DNA from: Gnetum montanum
Lineage: Eukaryota > Streptophyta > Gnetopsida > Gnetales > Gnetaceae
Assembly: GCA_015680685.1 (NCBI GenBank)
Contig: MNCI01030039.1
Coordinates: 425,717 to 489,716 of the forward strand
DNA: 64,000 nt
Direction of reading: 5' to 3'
The position numbers and the translations under genes are program-made. The notes beneath the pieces are model-generated. The model was not told the DNA's origin. It was given only the letters and a program-made list of their open reading frames with translations, and did no database searches. This document shows, in pieces, positions 47,330-58,944 of this stretch (within the stretch, counting starts at the first letter, position 1; every line of letters begins with the position of its first letter).

Positions 47330-47989
47330 TGATTCTCCTTGGATCATGACTCCATGGTTCATCATTATATTGTAGTTAGCCCATGGTTCTGAATGGCCCT
47401 TGGGTTGTGGTTTGCTCTAATACCAAAAGTGACATCCAATTTTGAAATGTCATGGCAAACATCAAATATACGTTATATTAGACATTAGATGTAAGAAGAT
47501 AACATCGCATATGTCAAATATACAGAACATTCAACATTAAGAATAAGGAAAATAATAGGAAAATATAGAAGGAAAGAGGAGAGAATGCTTTATTGATGTG
47601 TAATAGTGTATATGGATCATGCTCTAAGAGTGTTCCTTGGGGTTTTCTTCCTTCAGCATCTATCCCTTAGAGGTAATTTAACACTACCACCAGAATTAGG
47701 CCCATAACTAGCTAGAAGGGATGGCTAGTCTCTTCCTATCCTACTTCACCTAGCTCTTGTTATTGGCCCTACAACTCCATGCTAATATAACCTATAATGG
47801 CCAGTATAAATACCTTAGTTCAAATCCCCAAAGGTCACCTCAAGAGACATGTCCATTATTACAACACATCCTTCAAGTTCTTAATTACAACACATCCTTT
47901 TGGATCTTGTTACACTAATCTCAAGATTAATTATGAAGAGACACCATTTTTGTTATGTAGCAGCACCATTCGCGAATGGGGATGTTACA
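47330..47989 (-). mobile_element. Truncated 5' end of a second LTR element: LTR 47430-47989 and primer-binding site
   Basis: On the minus strand the LTR begins TGTAACATCCCCATTCGCGA (from 47989) and ends GGATGTCA at 47430. After four bases comes TGGTATTAGAGC (47425-47414), a near match to the initiator-tRNA-Met site TGGTATCAGAGC. About 80 bp of leader follow before sequence identity is lost. The LTR interrupts the integrase zinc-binding region of the RT element to its right. Confidence 0.8.
47414..47425 (-). other. Primer-binding site, initiator tRNA-Met type
   Basis: TGGTATTAGAGC on the minus strand, one mismatch from the canonical plant site, four bases from the LTR end. Confidence 0.75.
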
Positions 47990-49340
47990 TTTATCTACAT
48001 AGTGACCACCACATGGTCCTTCATGTGCATTTTGTAAGGCTCTTTGTTAGTCTTCTTTAGAAACATACCATCTAATTAGTCTATCAGTACAAATCTTGTA
48101 AAGGTTCCCATTAATTTCCATATACTATTTGGCTTGATGAAGGGACTACTTCTTTTGTTTCTTGTCTCACTGAACAAGAAGTTTTTGTGTAGTGAGATAG
48201 GTCACATAATCAGAGATCCGTGGCTTCTCTATTGAGGTTGTAGCCATTATTTTTTTTGTGAATAGATTTTTATCAGGAAATTATTCTAATAATAGTTCAT
48301 TATTGTCTTACAATTACCATACAAGCCTAAATAGAAGATCAGCTACAACGTTTTTTATTTCCTTTTTCTCTATCATGGTGATGTCAAATTCTTGTAATAT
48401 TAGCAGCCACCTTATAATCCTTGGACTGACTACTAATTTATTCATAAGAAATCTGATAGCACTATAATCTGTGTGGATATAACTAGGATATTTGAGCACA
48501 TAATGGCTAAATTTCTCAAGTGCATACACCATGGCCATAAGCTTCTTTTTTGTAGTGGTGTAATTAAGTTGTGCCCTATTGATGCTTTGACTAGTGCAGT
48601 GTATGTAATAGGACCATCTTTAATCATCTAGTGGAGTGAGTACTACTCCTAGTGCATAGTTTGAAGCATATTTCATTATGTGGAAGGGTTTAGACCAATT
48701 CAGAGCTCAAAGAATTGATGTTTCAAGAAGTTTCTATTTTAATGTCTAGAATACCTTCTCACATAGTTCTATCTAGTGGAATGGTGCATCTTTATTTGTA
48801 AGTTCTACTACCAATTTTGCAATTTTTGAGAAATTTTCAATAAATCTTCTATAATATCCTATGTGGCCAAGAAATGATTTGACCTGCTTGATGGTTTGAC
48901 ATTTTAGTGATGTTTTGAATGACTCTAATCTTATTTGGATCTACCTCTACTCTCTTATGACATACTCTATGTCCCAAAACTATACCATCTTGGACCATTA
49001 AATGGCTTTCTGCCAATTGAGCTTTAGGTTGATTTTTACACATCTTTTCATTACCTACTCTAAATAGTCTAAAGCTTGTTTAAAATCTAGCTCATATGTG
49101 GAGGATTCATCCATAAAGACTTTGGTTCCATTACCAATTTACTTATGGAAGATGATGAGTACAAGTCTTTGGAATGTAGCTGGTACATTACACAAACCAA
49201 AAGGCATATGCTTTTATGCACACATCCCCCATGGATTGATGAATGTGATCTTTTCTTTGTCTTTTGATGTAATGCGGATTTTGTGCTTGTTAATTTTTCA
49301 ACTAGAGTTTGCATCCTTCGTTGTCTTCCAAACTAGAGTT
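47990..49340 (-). pseudogene. RT, RNase H and integrase start of RT-bearing element
   Basis: Minus strand, broken frames. RT palm MPFGLCNVPATFQRL (about 49205-49160) and KVFMDESSTYE (about 49125-49095), where FMDD reads FMDE; the thumb region VLGHRVCHKRVEVDPNKI (about 48985-48930); RNase H FSHYVLKYPSYIHTDYSAIR and RWLLILQEFDITMIEKKE (48510-48360); and an integrase zinc-binding start HEGPCGGHYVDK (48028-47990), cut at that point by the LTR to the left. The RT fingers and all of the protease are missing: gag-like sequence joins RT near 49290-49340, where GTTAATTTTTCAA occurs twice (about 49290 and 49339). Confidence 0.8.
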
Positions 49341-49349
49341 TGTTAATTT

Positions 49350-49659
49350 TTCAATTGCAGCAACTTTTCCTTTATGTTTGTAGTTTTCTCATTAATTATA
49401 TCTTCTTTCATTTCTTTTTTTTTTTTAATTTTTGTTTAGAGCTTGTTTAGTTTCCTCCTCTACTATCTTGAGTGCAATACCAAATTTTTCATCCATGAAA
49501 TCTCATATTTTTTCTACCTTACTGACAATGCCATTGACCAATTTTTGGATGGATAGAGTTTTTCTCTAGATTGTATCCTCCAAAGTTTCTTCTTCCTGTC
49601 TTTCATATATTCTCACATCCTTTTCCCTCATTGAGGGATCTCAATTATACTCTTCAGCT

Positions 49660-49700
<41 letters not shown>

Positions 49701-51199
49701 TTCTACTTCCTCTTTTGCCACTTGGTCTATTAGTCTTTGACCTAAATGGGTTTTAATTTTTGATAACCTACCTTGGGCATATACGCCAATGGTTTCTCTA
49801 GTCTTGTTCCTTGACCCATTAATGATATGTCTAAGTTGTTCCCTTTGAGAAAATCCATGGCTTGGGCATCTATGCAGTAAGAAATAGTACTTGTTCATTT
49901 TCACATCAAGGGATTCATGTGTCCCTTACTTCCATTGTTAAATTTGTTTTCTTAAATTGGACACTCTCAAATAATTTTCATACTTTTCATTAAAGAGCTC
50001 CATCATGGAACTACATCTTTAGATTATTTCTAGTTCTAAGGATCTATACCAGCTCTCTACTTCCTTAATAAATATTCTGGAAAACAACTTTAGTTTCTAC
50101 TAATCATTCTCTATGTTTTTAAGGGCACAAGCATTAGTGAAGGCTTAAAGATGATGCTATGGATACACATTGTATTTTCCTTCAAACTTGGAAATTTTAT
50201 TCATATCTAGTCACTTGAGGTGACTATCCCTTACATGCCTGGTAGGGATATACATTGCTTCTTTGATATTAATCATATTATGAGTGTCCAGTAGGGGTTC
50301 TTTATGATCATTAGGTTCATAGACTCTATTTTAGTTATGATTCCTTCACTTCTCATAACATTCTGTTTCTTCATGTCTAATCATGTTTCTTCTTCTTTCA
50401 TAATTATCCTCTTCTTCATCACAATGTCTTCTTTGATGCTCATGTCTCTTAGGATCTTTTTGCCTTTCCCTATCATGATCCCTCATTCTTCTTTCTCTCT
50501 TATCATAATCTTTGAATGAATATGAGGATGAAGATGAAGAAGTTGGAGAATGGTGTTAGCTAATTCCTTCTATGACTCCTTGATTCATCCCTTTTTGATT
50601 TAGTGGAGGTTCTAGGCCTTGGATTCCTCCTAAGTGTGGAGTCTTCCTTATCTCCTCTAGGTGTTTCCACAAGAGTTGAATGTAATTGTATCTTGACAAG
50701 ATCTTTGATATGGATAATAAATATTTCAAATTCAGATCCATGGGTTTGATAAAATTTCTCTATATGGAACATTGCACCATCTCTTTCCTCTAGGACAATC
50801 ATTTATGGTACTTTCTTTTCTTTATCAAGCTCATGCCTTACTTCCATAGTAGCATCCCTTCTTATTTAAGCTTCTATTAGTTGGTATGGTCAGGTCACAC
50901 ACTTTATAATGTGGTACCCTTCTTGTACATGGCTAAGGTTTGACCATATGAGGATTTTTTGCAACATTGATGGTGCAAAATGTTTTGGAGGTAAAATAAT
51001 ATTGTCTTGTAAATCTCTCCACCTTAGCTATTTATCCTAGTGAAAGGTAAATGTAAAATCAAGGTAATATGAATCATTATGAGCATAGGAGATTCTAGTT
51101 TGCATAGGCACACTCCAATCTATTTCATCATATCCTTTATCATGGTTTTTAGTAATTTCATTATCAGGTGGTGATTTTTCCTTTAGTGTAGAAGCCATA
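49350..51199 (-). pseudogene. Gag of RT-bearing element
   Basis: Starts at about 51199 (MASTLKEKSPPDNEITKN). Then SYAHNDSYYLDFTF, a region with DGAMFHIEKFYQTHGSEFEI (50780-50720), an Arg/Ser-rich basic part (50620-50560), and the gag core FLLHRCPSHGFSQREQLRHI (about 49890-49830). A TC microsatellite reads as Glu-Arg repeats. A charged helix-prone tail continues to about 49350. Multiple stops. Confidence 0.72.
49663..49694. repeat. (TC)16 microsatellite in gag frame
   Basis: Sixteen TC units. On the minus strand they encode alternating Glu-Arg inside an open stretch (49904-49641), so length changes of whole units of six bases would keep the frame. Confidence 0.95.
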
Positions 51200-51215
51200 T
51201 CATGTTTTTGACACT

Positions 51216-51241
51216 TGTGTGTGTGTGTGTGTGTGTGTGTG
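51216..51241. repeat. (TG)13 microsatellite
   Basis: Lies just upstream (minus strand) of the gag start of the RT-bearing element, in the leader after the primer-binding site. Confidence 0.95.
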
Positions 51242-51349
51242 TTAAAATAATTAATTCAAGTGTGAAAGATAGAATTTATAATTCTTAATGCAATGAACTC
51301 TATAAAACCTACTAAGAAAACATTGACACATCCTCGATAATGGTGCCAA

Positions 51350-52027
51350 TGATGGGAGGTATTCTAACACTTCATCATACAAGTGACAAGTGCATGCACG
51401 TGACCAGATTACAATCCATGGATAGACAATGTAAGTATGCTAGTGGTTGATAGTTTTTTTGTGATCATTATCTTCTCATGTTGAGTTAGTGAAGTACGAG
51501 TAGTATGATTTAACTCTCAGTGAGTCATATGATATCATGATGTTATTGGCTCAAATTAGTCCTAAGTGCTTCCATAATGAAAATGAGAATAAAGTCTAAA
51601 TCTAAGTAATAATTGAAATGTAAATCTACCCCAGCATATGGAAATAAGCATTTGTTCTTCACTTTTTGTACATACCTTGGGCCCATGTAACCATCACTAG
51701 GATTCCCAAATGAATTCACTACTAAGCGAATCAAGTGAAGTCACTACTAGGTTACTAGACAATTACACTTAACACTCGAGAGTAGTCATACTTATACTAC
51801 CTTACTAAGAGGCATTGGTAAAGTAAAGTGTTCAAGAAATTTAAATGACATAAAAGTAAACATGCTAGAGAGTAAAATTAATCTAAGTAAAGTAAACTAG
51901 GTAGAATGTTGTAATGGTAAGAAACAATCTTGATCTTTATTGTTGATCATAAATTATGTCTTAGTATAATCCACTCAAATAAAAACTTTGTACAATTGTT
52001 AGTTACCATACTATGGACATTCACATT
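51350..52027 (-). repeat. LTR of RT-bearing element, first part
   Basis: Plus-strand edge TGATGGGAGGTATTC next to the primer-binding site. It is broken at 52027 by the element starting TGATGAGTGG. The rest resumes at 58760. Confidence 0.75.
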
Positions 52028-52903
52028 TGATGAGTGGCAAGATACCCCTATGCCCAACCATATGAATTACAAGTATTCATGCATGATTCGGTCGAATTCC
52101 ATAGATGAGACTAGTTGTGCATCTAAATTTTTATGCATTTTTCATAGTTCACTGTCTTCCCACTTGGACTAGTGGCAGCTCTGTCACGTATGGTTTAGTC
52201 TAAAGTGAGGCATATGATAGTTGATGTTGTTCGACCTTGAAAGACTCCTAATGATAATAAATTAATTAATTGATTAAGCTAATTAACAATGAAAAGTAAA
52301 GTCTATACTAGCCTACAAGTTATGAGTGTCTGTTCCCAGCTTATCATACACGTCTTGAACCCACATATCCACTCTTGGGATTACTAAGTGTTATGTTGCT
52401 AGGCAAGCCAAGTAATAACACTACTGGGGTTACCAAGCGAATACGTGTTTATGCTTAAAACTAGTCATGCTCATTCTGCCAATTCATTAACATGCATGAA
52501 AATGTAAATATTAACTAAGTACATGGAATATAAATTGCATTAAAAGGAAATTTAATCTAAGTCAAAGTGCTACAATCAATAAAAATCAATCTCGATCTTA
52601 TTGTCATTAATGAAATATGTCCAGGTACATTGCTCCTTCAATAAGACTTCGTACAACTGACTTAGATCCACTTTATGGGCACTCACTAACTATTCTCTAA
52701 GATTATACAATAAAACTACAAGAGCTTGGCTACTCTATTGACAAAACTATAAAAAAACTATGAAAAACTAATGCCCAAACTATGCCCCCAAGCACTATAT
52801 TTATAGGCTGGCCCATACCCCCTAATATAAAATATCTAAGAATGCATCTAGGGGCCTGATATTAAGTACTTGATATTGGAGCCTATTAGAACATGATTCA
52901 TTA
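52028..52903 (-). repeat. 3' LTR of gag-only element
   Basis: Plus-strand TGATGAGTGGCAAG to GATTCATTA. Inverted TATA (TATATTTATAGGC) near 52797. It aligns with 57895-58759 throughout. Confidence 0.87.
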
Positions 52904-52929
52904 TACCCCCATGATTGAATCAATTCTCA

Positions 52930-53413
52930 TCCTTGAGTGAAGAAGAGGAGGAACAAGTTCCTTACAAAATATTGGGTAGGTATAGGATTATTGACTAGCA
53001 TACAACTAACTTAAACGAAACAGATAGACTCTGTGTGCTGCATTACAAAATTTTATTTGAGTGGATGCATACAAAATAATAAAGTGATAAAAAGACTAGA
53101 CAAACATTGGAGATTAAAAAATTTGTAGAGGTCCTCAAAAATCCACTAAAGATGATTCTTCATGTTACTACTAACAGTGGTAGAATTCCAACCTTGATAT
53201 TATGTCGATGCTTCTTTGGTTATGCAAAACATTCTTGAAGGATGGACTAAAATCTCTTCTCATCATCCCATGAATCTAGAAAACATGTGATGCTTGAGCT
53301 ACTATCTTGTATGTGCCACAATTTGTCCATGGGTGTATCCTTTGTTGTCCCTCTCTTGGCTTCGTTTTCATGTCTGGAAAAAGACCTTCTCCCTTAGGCA
53401 TTTCTTTTAGCAT
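52930..53413 (-). pseudogene. Short conserved 3' frame, third copy
   Basis: ATG at 53413 on the minus strand gives MLKEMPKGEGLFPDMKTKPR, GTYKIVAQASHV and MRRDFSPSFKNVLHNQRS, in the frame of the copies at 15190 and 41715, with a stop after SHVF. It ends near a KELVPPLLHSRMRI-like stretch just before the purine tract. Confidence 0.5.
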
Positions 53414-55029
53414 CACATGTAGTCACCAAATTATCAACATTAGTTTTGGTAAATTTTCCTTATTAATTAACCCTTTTTGGATCCCTTAGTTTTCATTTAA
53501 GCACAAGGTTATTATAGCATACTATGCCTAAGGCTATGAGGTAACTAAAATCATCAAGATATTCACATTATTTTGATCAATTACTATTAGTTACCATGAT
53601 GTTCAAAAATAGGATGTTGGAAACATTTCAAAAATTTTAAAGCAAGCATACCTAGCCCCCATGACTAATAAGCATAACTCTAGAAGCATATAGGTTCTTG
53701 AATAATTGAAACCAAAGGTCTAATTTAGAAGGTGACCAAGAAATATTAATGGATATGGAAATAGAAAAGTAGGAAAAATTAATGAAATGGATGAGAAGTA
53801 GTTTCAAAATCATACATAAATTCAGAGAAACCATCATTAGCTCAAAGCCATGATCAACAAAAGTTATGCAAGTGGATCCTCCCTAAAGTAGGTTCTTACC
53901 ATAATGCCCTTGCATAACCACTTCTACAGATGACCGTGACCACCTAAGAAGTTAAATGTAGAACATGCCTTTATTCCAAACAACACACAACTACCATGGT
54001 TAGGATGTTGCTCTATACTACACAAAATCAAAAGGCTCATGATCACATGCAACAATGAGGTGAATAATGGGATGAGAAGGGATTGCAGAGATCAGGATTT
54101 TAGGTACTTAACCATGTCCATAATAGGTTCTTGTGTAAAATGTAATTAAAATGATCAGCATACCTATCCGTCCAAGGTCAGACCAAGTCCATACCATGAA
54201 CAATGACCTTGCATTGATGTGTTCCATCATACTAAAAACCATGAGTCCACAACCACCTTAAAGAACAATCATCACTCCAAAAAGAGCAGAAAAGAGAAGA
54301 AGGAAGAAAGGGCCTCAATTAGAGGGGTGCTCTCAGGAATGGGTAACATGTCTTTCTGGCCCCATAACTAGTGCTTGTAGCCCATTATTGTGTCTAAGCA
54401 GTGTTCTTTGAATTCCCATTATTGTTTCTTCTTCTTCTTCTTCCTCTTTTCTTTTCTTTTTTGATGAGAATCACACCATGTAAAGATAGAGCTTTCTTTT
54501 TATTGGTCAATGAAGGAGTGATGCTATGTTCTAAGAGGAGTTATAAATCACATGAAGGAAGTCAATAAGAGAACCCAACAAGTCACCTTGAGATCACACC
54601 CTTTGCCATTCCCACTTGGTCATTCCCTCTTTCCTCAAGGTACAATCATCATTGATGAATTTTAGTTTTATAAAAGAAGAATCAAATTGATTCCATGAAA
54701 AGACCTTTTATTTAGAGAACTGGAGGGATGGATGAGGTGGTCTCACTGCTTTACACAACTACTTACCCAATCATCTTAATAGCATAGCACAAAAACCCAA
54801 CACATAGCACTAACTTTTGCATCATGACTTGGCAATATTATTAAAAAAAACATAAAAATACATTCATAAAGAAAAAATAGAATGACTTAAGAAATGAGAA
54901 AAATATAAAGAAAAGAAAAATATTAAAAAATGGAAAACATATGAAGAATCATAAAATTTGAAAGAAATAGAAAAATGATAAAAAATTGTGAAACAAAAAA
55001 TAGGTGAAAATACTTATTAGTTCTTGAAC
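53414..55029 (-). other. Shared 3' region of gag-only element
   Basis: The counterpart of 13555-15189. It includes a MQGHYGKNLL-like open segment near 53907-53830, the GGGTAACATG motif inverted near 54340, a (TTC)n-rich tract near 54430 and A-rich sequence 54840-55000. Confidence 0.6.
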
Positions 55030-57764
55030 TAGGATGGAGCATCTCCCCCATGACTAATTTTATGGCTGCAAATTTGAAATATGGGCCACATAATCCCCTA
55101 ATTATACATCATCGATTTCTCATCTATCACCATTACTAATTTAATTAATCATGTGGTAGCACATCTGACATTGGTGATAGTCTTGTTTGGATCATTTGGA
55201 GATGTATCTTCATTTGGACTTAAAGGTATTTCCATTTTGGGGCATCCAAATGTGTTTGCTTCTTCTTCTTGATTTTCTATTTTAATTCCCAAGTCTCCAT
55301 GTTTAATATCATTTTTGGTATATAATTAGAGTGTAAGATATCTATGTTTAAGTCCTTTGTTTGGTTCATTTTATTAAGTCTAGAACTAATAAGTAGATCA
55401 ATTGTCTCCATGCATCTTTGAAACAATCTTATATTCTCATTTTCAAACCACTAGGTGTCTTCTCGTTTAGTGGCTACTACGTAGATTGGTTTTTGTTCAC
55501 ACACTTTCTTTTGAAATTTGTTGTGGGTTGTATTAATATTTTGAATTTCTGACCCATAACTACATCCTTTACTATTAGCAATGATGCATGAATTCTTCTA
55601 TCTCTCCACAACAATAGGTTCATTGTTTATGTCTTGTGTTGAAGTGGTGGCTTTTGTGTATGATTAGGAGATATCATTTTTGTGAGGAAGGTTGTTGCAT
55701 CATATTGGCCTTATGTTGGTTCAAGTGATGTAGTAGGCCCATGAGTGTTTTGCTTCGGCTTATAGCCTTTCCTTCAAAAGGGACATTTTTGAGACTTTGG
55801 TTGAGATCTACTAGGGTTATCATTTACATGTATGTTTGCATCACAAGTGATATTCTCTTGTTAATGTTGTGATGATGAACCTTCTTGTGTTGTTGGAGGT
55901 GACACATGGTGGAGGTAAGTATGAGAATATTGATGATATGATAAAGGGTGAGAGGCATGAGGTGGTGATCTTGTATAAGATGTTGTGAGATGATGATATT
56001 CAAGAGAGTGGTAGTAGTGACTTGAGGTAGAGGAAGTAGAATCAATTGGGAAAAAAATTATTGAACATAATATCTGTATGGGTTCAGCTAGTAGTAAGGG
56101 TAGTGTTGATTTTGTGGTGGCCTTCCCCATGACTGTGGGTTTTGCCACTGTAGTTGATGATAGTGTTGAGGCTGGTAATAAGTCCCCCTAGGATAGTATG
56201 ATTGGTTGTGGGGCTATCTATAATTATTTCATAGAAAATAAAATCTCCTAGGCATGTGTTTCTGTACAAACTTCAAATTAAATGCACCTACCCAATACTC
56301 TTATAGATGCAACAAGACCAGGAAATGGCCCTTTAGATGGTCATATATGCAAATGTCACAGCCATTATCTTCATCTATGGTTGAGTCTATAGCCTCACTT
56401 CCTTTACCTATTTTTCTCATTTTCCAAAAAGTGTTATTAGCTATTTCTTGGTTTTGTATCCTTTGTTTATCGTGATCACCTAGTTTGTTTTGCATGATCC
56501 TCTCCTTGACGATTTCTTTGCAAGCTTTAAATTTCTCATTCATTGATTCTAACATCTTGTCCAACTTTTCCTTAATCTCAATGATATAAATCACCTCATT
56601 GAGATCTACCTCTTTTTCCTTATCATAGATATGGACATTTTTCTTTTGCAGAGTTGGGTCCTAATTATTTTCCTCTACATTCTCTCCTTATTTTTTCATA
56701 CACTTAATTAACTCTTTGATCTAATGGCTTTATAGCTTTTATAATTGACCTAGAGCATACATTCTAAGGATCTCCCTTGTTTCATTATGAAGCCCATTGA
56801 TGATGTGGAAAAGTTACCTTTCCTCAGAGAAATCATGGCCAAGACATCTATGTAGTAGCAAATGGTATCTATCTAAGGCCACATCCAAGGGTTCATGATT
56901 TTCTTGCTTCCACTCTTCAATTTTTTTCTTAGGTTGAACACTCTATCATAGGTTTGATATTTTTCATTGAAAATTTCTAGCATTGTGGACCACTAGTGAA
57001 TGGAACTTGGTTCCAACGATCTATACCAACTTTTCACTTTATCGATTAGTGTCCTAGGAAAGAGCTTAAGATTTTGCCACCCACTTTTAATGTTGTATGA
57101 GTCATAGGCATCATGAAAGACTTATAGATGATGTTGTGGATCCGAATCATAGCCTTCCACAAATTTAGGAGTATTGTTTATATCAAGCCTGGGTAAGCGA
57201 CTATCCCTGCAATGCTTGTAAGGTATCTTAATCACCTCTGTGATCTACATTAGGCTCTTAGTGGCCAACAAGGATTCATCATCATTAGACATGTTGTAAT
57301 GAAAATTTCTATTTTTATTCATTTTATTATGATGATCATGTCTATGCTCATTGTGACATCTTTGATTTTGCCCTTGGGTTTGATCTCTATCTTCGTCTTG
57401 ATCCTGTAGTTAAGCTCTATCTCTATACCTATGTTCATCTTCGTCAAAACTAGACGTTGAAGAGGATGAGTTGCAAGAATCGCCATGGCTTCTATAGTTC
57501 TTTCCATGCTCCCTTGATTTATCTTGTCTGTTTAGATGAGGTCCTAGGCCTTAAAGCCCTCCTTGATCTAGGACTTACTTCATCTCCTCTAGGATTTTTT
57601 GCACTAGTTGAATGTAGTCTTTAAGTGTAGTAAAGATCTAAATGAGCATAGGAAACCCCTTTTTGAGATTTTTCACTCCAATTTTCTTTAGTATATATCC
57701 TATCATTTCTCCTAAGAGTGTTCTCATCATACAATGCATTATTGATCCTATGTGAAGAAGACAT
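55030..57764 (-). pseudogene. Gag-like polyprotein of gag-only element
   Basis: The start at 57764 (MSSSHRINNALYDENTLRRN) mirrors 11237. Then an Arg/Ser-rich N-terminal part (57540-57420), the gag core (57060-56740; FNEKYQTYDRVFNLRKK-like), a helix-prone stretch EIKEKLDKMLESMNEKFKAC (56590-56520), CDICIYDHLKGHF (about 56360-56320), a Tyr/Pro/His-rich stretch (56280-55860), and a C-terminal block near 55500-55430 (VATKREDTxWFENENI). It is broken by many stops but collinear with the other two copies. Confidence 0.75.
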
Positions 57765-57894
57765 GGTTTTGTTTGACAATGTGTGTGACTTAAAATATTA
57801 ATGTTTTCTAAGTGAGATTATTAATACCTTTATAGCAATCGTGTATAATATAACTAATCTAGATAACTAGCACCATCCTCGGTAATAATGCTAA

Positions 57895-58759
57895 TGATGA
57901 ACAACGAGATACCCCTACAGCCAACCATACAAATCACAAGCATTCAGGCATTATTTGGTCAAATTCCATGGATGGGACTAGTTGTGCATCTAAATTGTTG
58001 TGCCTTCATAATTTTTCACTATCTTCCCACTTGGACTAGTGGTGGGTTTATCACATATGGTTTAGTCCAAAGTGAGGCATATGATAGTTGATGTTGTTCA
58101 ACCCTAAGCGACTTGTAATGATGATAAAGAAATTAATTGATTAAGCTAATTAATAATGAAAAGTAAAGTCTAGACTAGCCTACAAGTAATGAGTGTTGGT
58201 TCCTAGCTTTCCATACATGTCCTAAACTCATGTATCCACTACTAGAATTACCAAGTGCGATGCTACTAGGCAAACCAAGAAATAACACTACTGGGGTTAC
58301 CAAGTGAATATGTGTTTACACTTGATACTAGTCACGCTCATTCCACCAATTCATTAACATGCATGGAAATGTAAATATTAACTAATTACATGAATATAAA
58401 TTGCATTAAAAGTAAATTTAATCTGAGTCAAAGTGCTGCAATTGAATAAGAATCAATCTCGATCTTATTTTTGTTAATGGAATATGTCCAGGTACATTGC
58501 CACTTGAATAAGACTTTATACAACTGATTCAAATCCACTCTATGGGCACTCACTAACTATTCTCTAAGATTACAAAATAAAACTACAAGAGTTTTTCTAC
58601 TCTATTGACAAAACTATGAAAAAATAATGCCCAAATCATGTGCCTAAGTGCTATATTTATAGGCCAGCCCATACCCCCCAATATTGGATATCTAATCATG
58701 CATCTAGGGGCCTGATATTAGGTACTCGATATGAGAGCTTGTTAAAACATGATTCATCA
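57895..58759 (-). repeat. 5' LTR of gag-only element
   Basis: Plus-strand TGATGAACAACGAG to GATTCATCA. Inverted TATA (TATATTTATAGGCCAGCC) near 58652. Confidence 0.87.
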
Positions 58760-58940
58760 ACTTCTAACTCTAATTCTAAGTGTAACTCATGGAAAGAAAC
58801 TATAAGAACTTTGCTAAGTAGTGTGCAAAAGTTGTTGCAATGATGTGACAATGGATTGGCATTTATAGTCATGACTAGGGCCCACTACATTGTATCTATG
58901 ATGGCATAAGAAGAGTTACGATATCATAGATATAATAGTG
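58760..58940 (-). repeat. LTR of RT-bearing element, second part
   Basis: Continues the LTR broken at 52027. It holds an inverted TATA (GGCATTTATAGTC, 58857-58869) and, near its end, GATATC (58919). The outer edge is not sharply seen; RT-like sequence of another element begins at about 58945. Confidence 0.55.
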
Positions 58941-58944
58941 CACC

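Larger units (their letters stand above)
47990..52027 (-). mobile_element. RT-bearing LTR element (-), 5' part
   Basis: 5' LTR piece 51350-52027 (it resumes at 58760); primer-binding site TTGGCACCATTATCGAGG (minus, ending 51349); gag 51199-49350; RT, RNase H and the start of integrase 49340-47990. Its left part is cut by the LTR at 47430-47989. It has the same TGATG...CATCA edge type and primer site as the gag-only lineage and could represent a once-autonomous relative. The right half of its LTR is displaced by 6.7 kb. Confidence 0.78.
52028..58759 (-). mobile_element. Gag-only LTR element (-), both LTRs present
   Basis: 3' LTR 52028-52903; purine-rich ATCATGGGGGTA (minus, about 52904-52915); short conserved frame 53413 to about 52930; shared 3' region 53420-55030; gag 57764-55030; leader with TTAGCATTATTACCGAGGAT (minus, ending 57894); 5' LTR 57895-58759. 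Internal length is about 5.0 kb and no pol is present. It sits inside the LTR of the RT-bearing element. The flanks ACATT (52023-52027) and ACTTC (58760-58764) agree at three of five bases only, so the target duplication is decayed or an edge is off by a base or two. Confidence 0.85.

Noticed and set aside
55861-56148. His/Ser-rich secreted-like protein
   Set aside because: It is the low-complexity part of the gag-like frame at 55030-57764.
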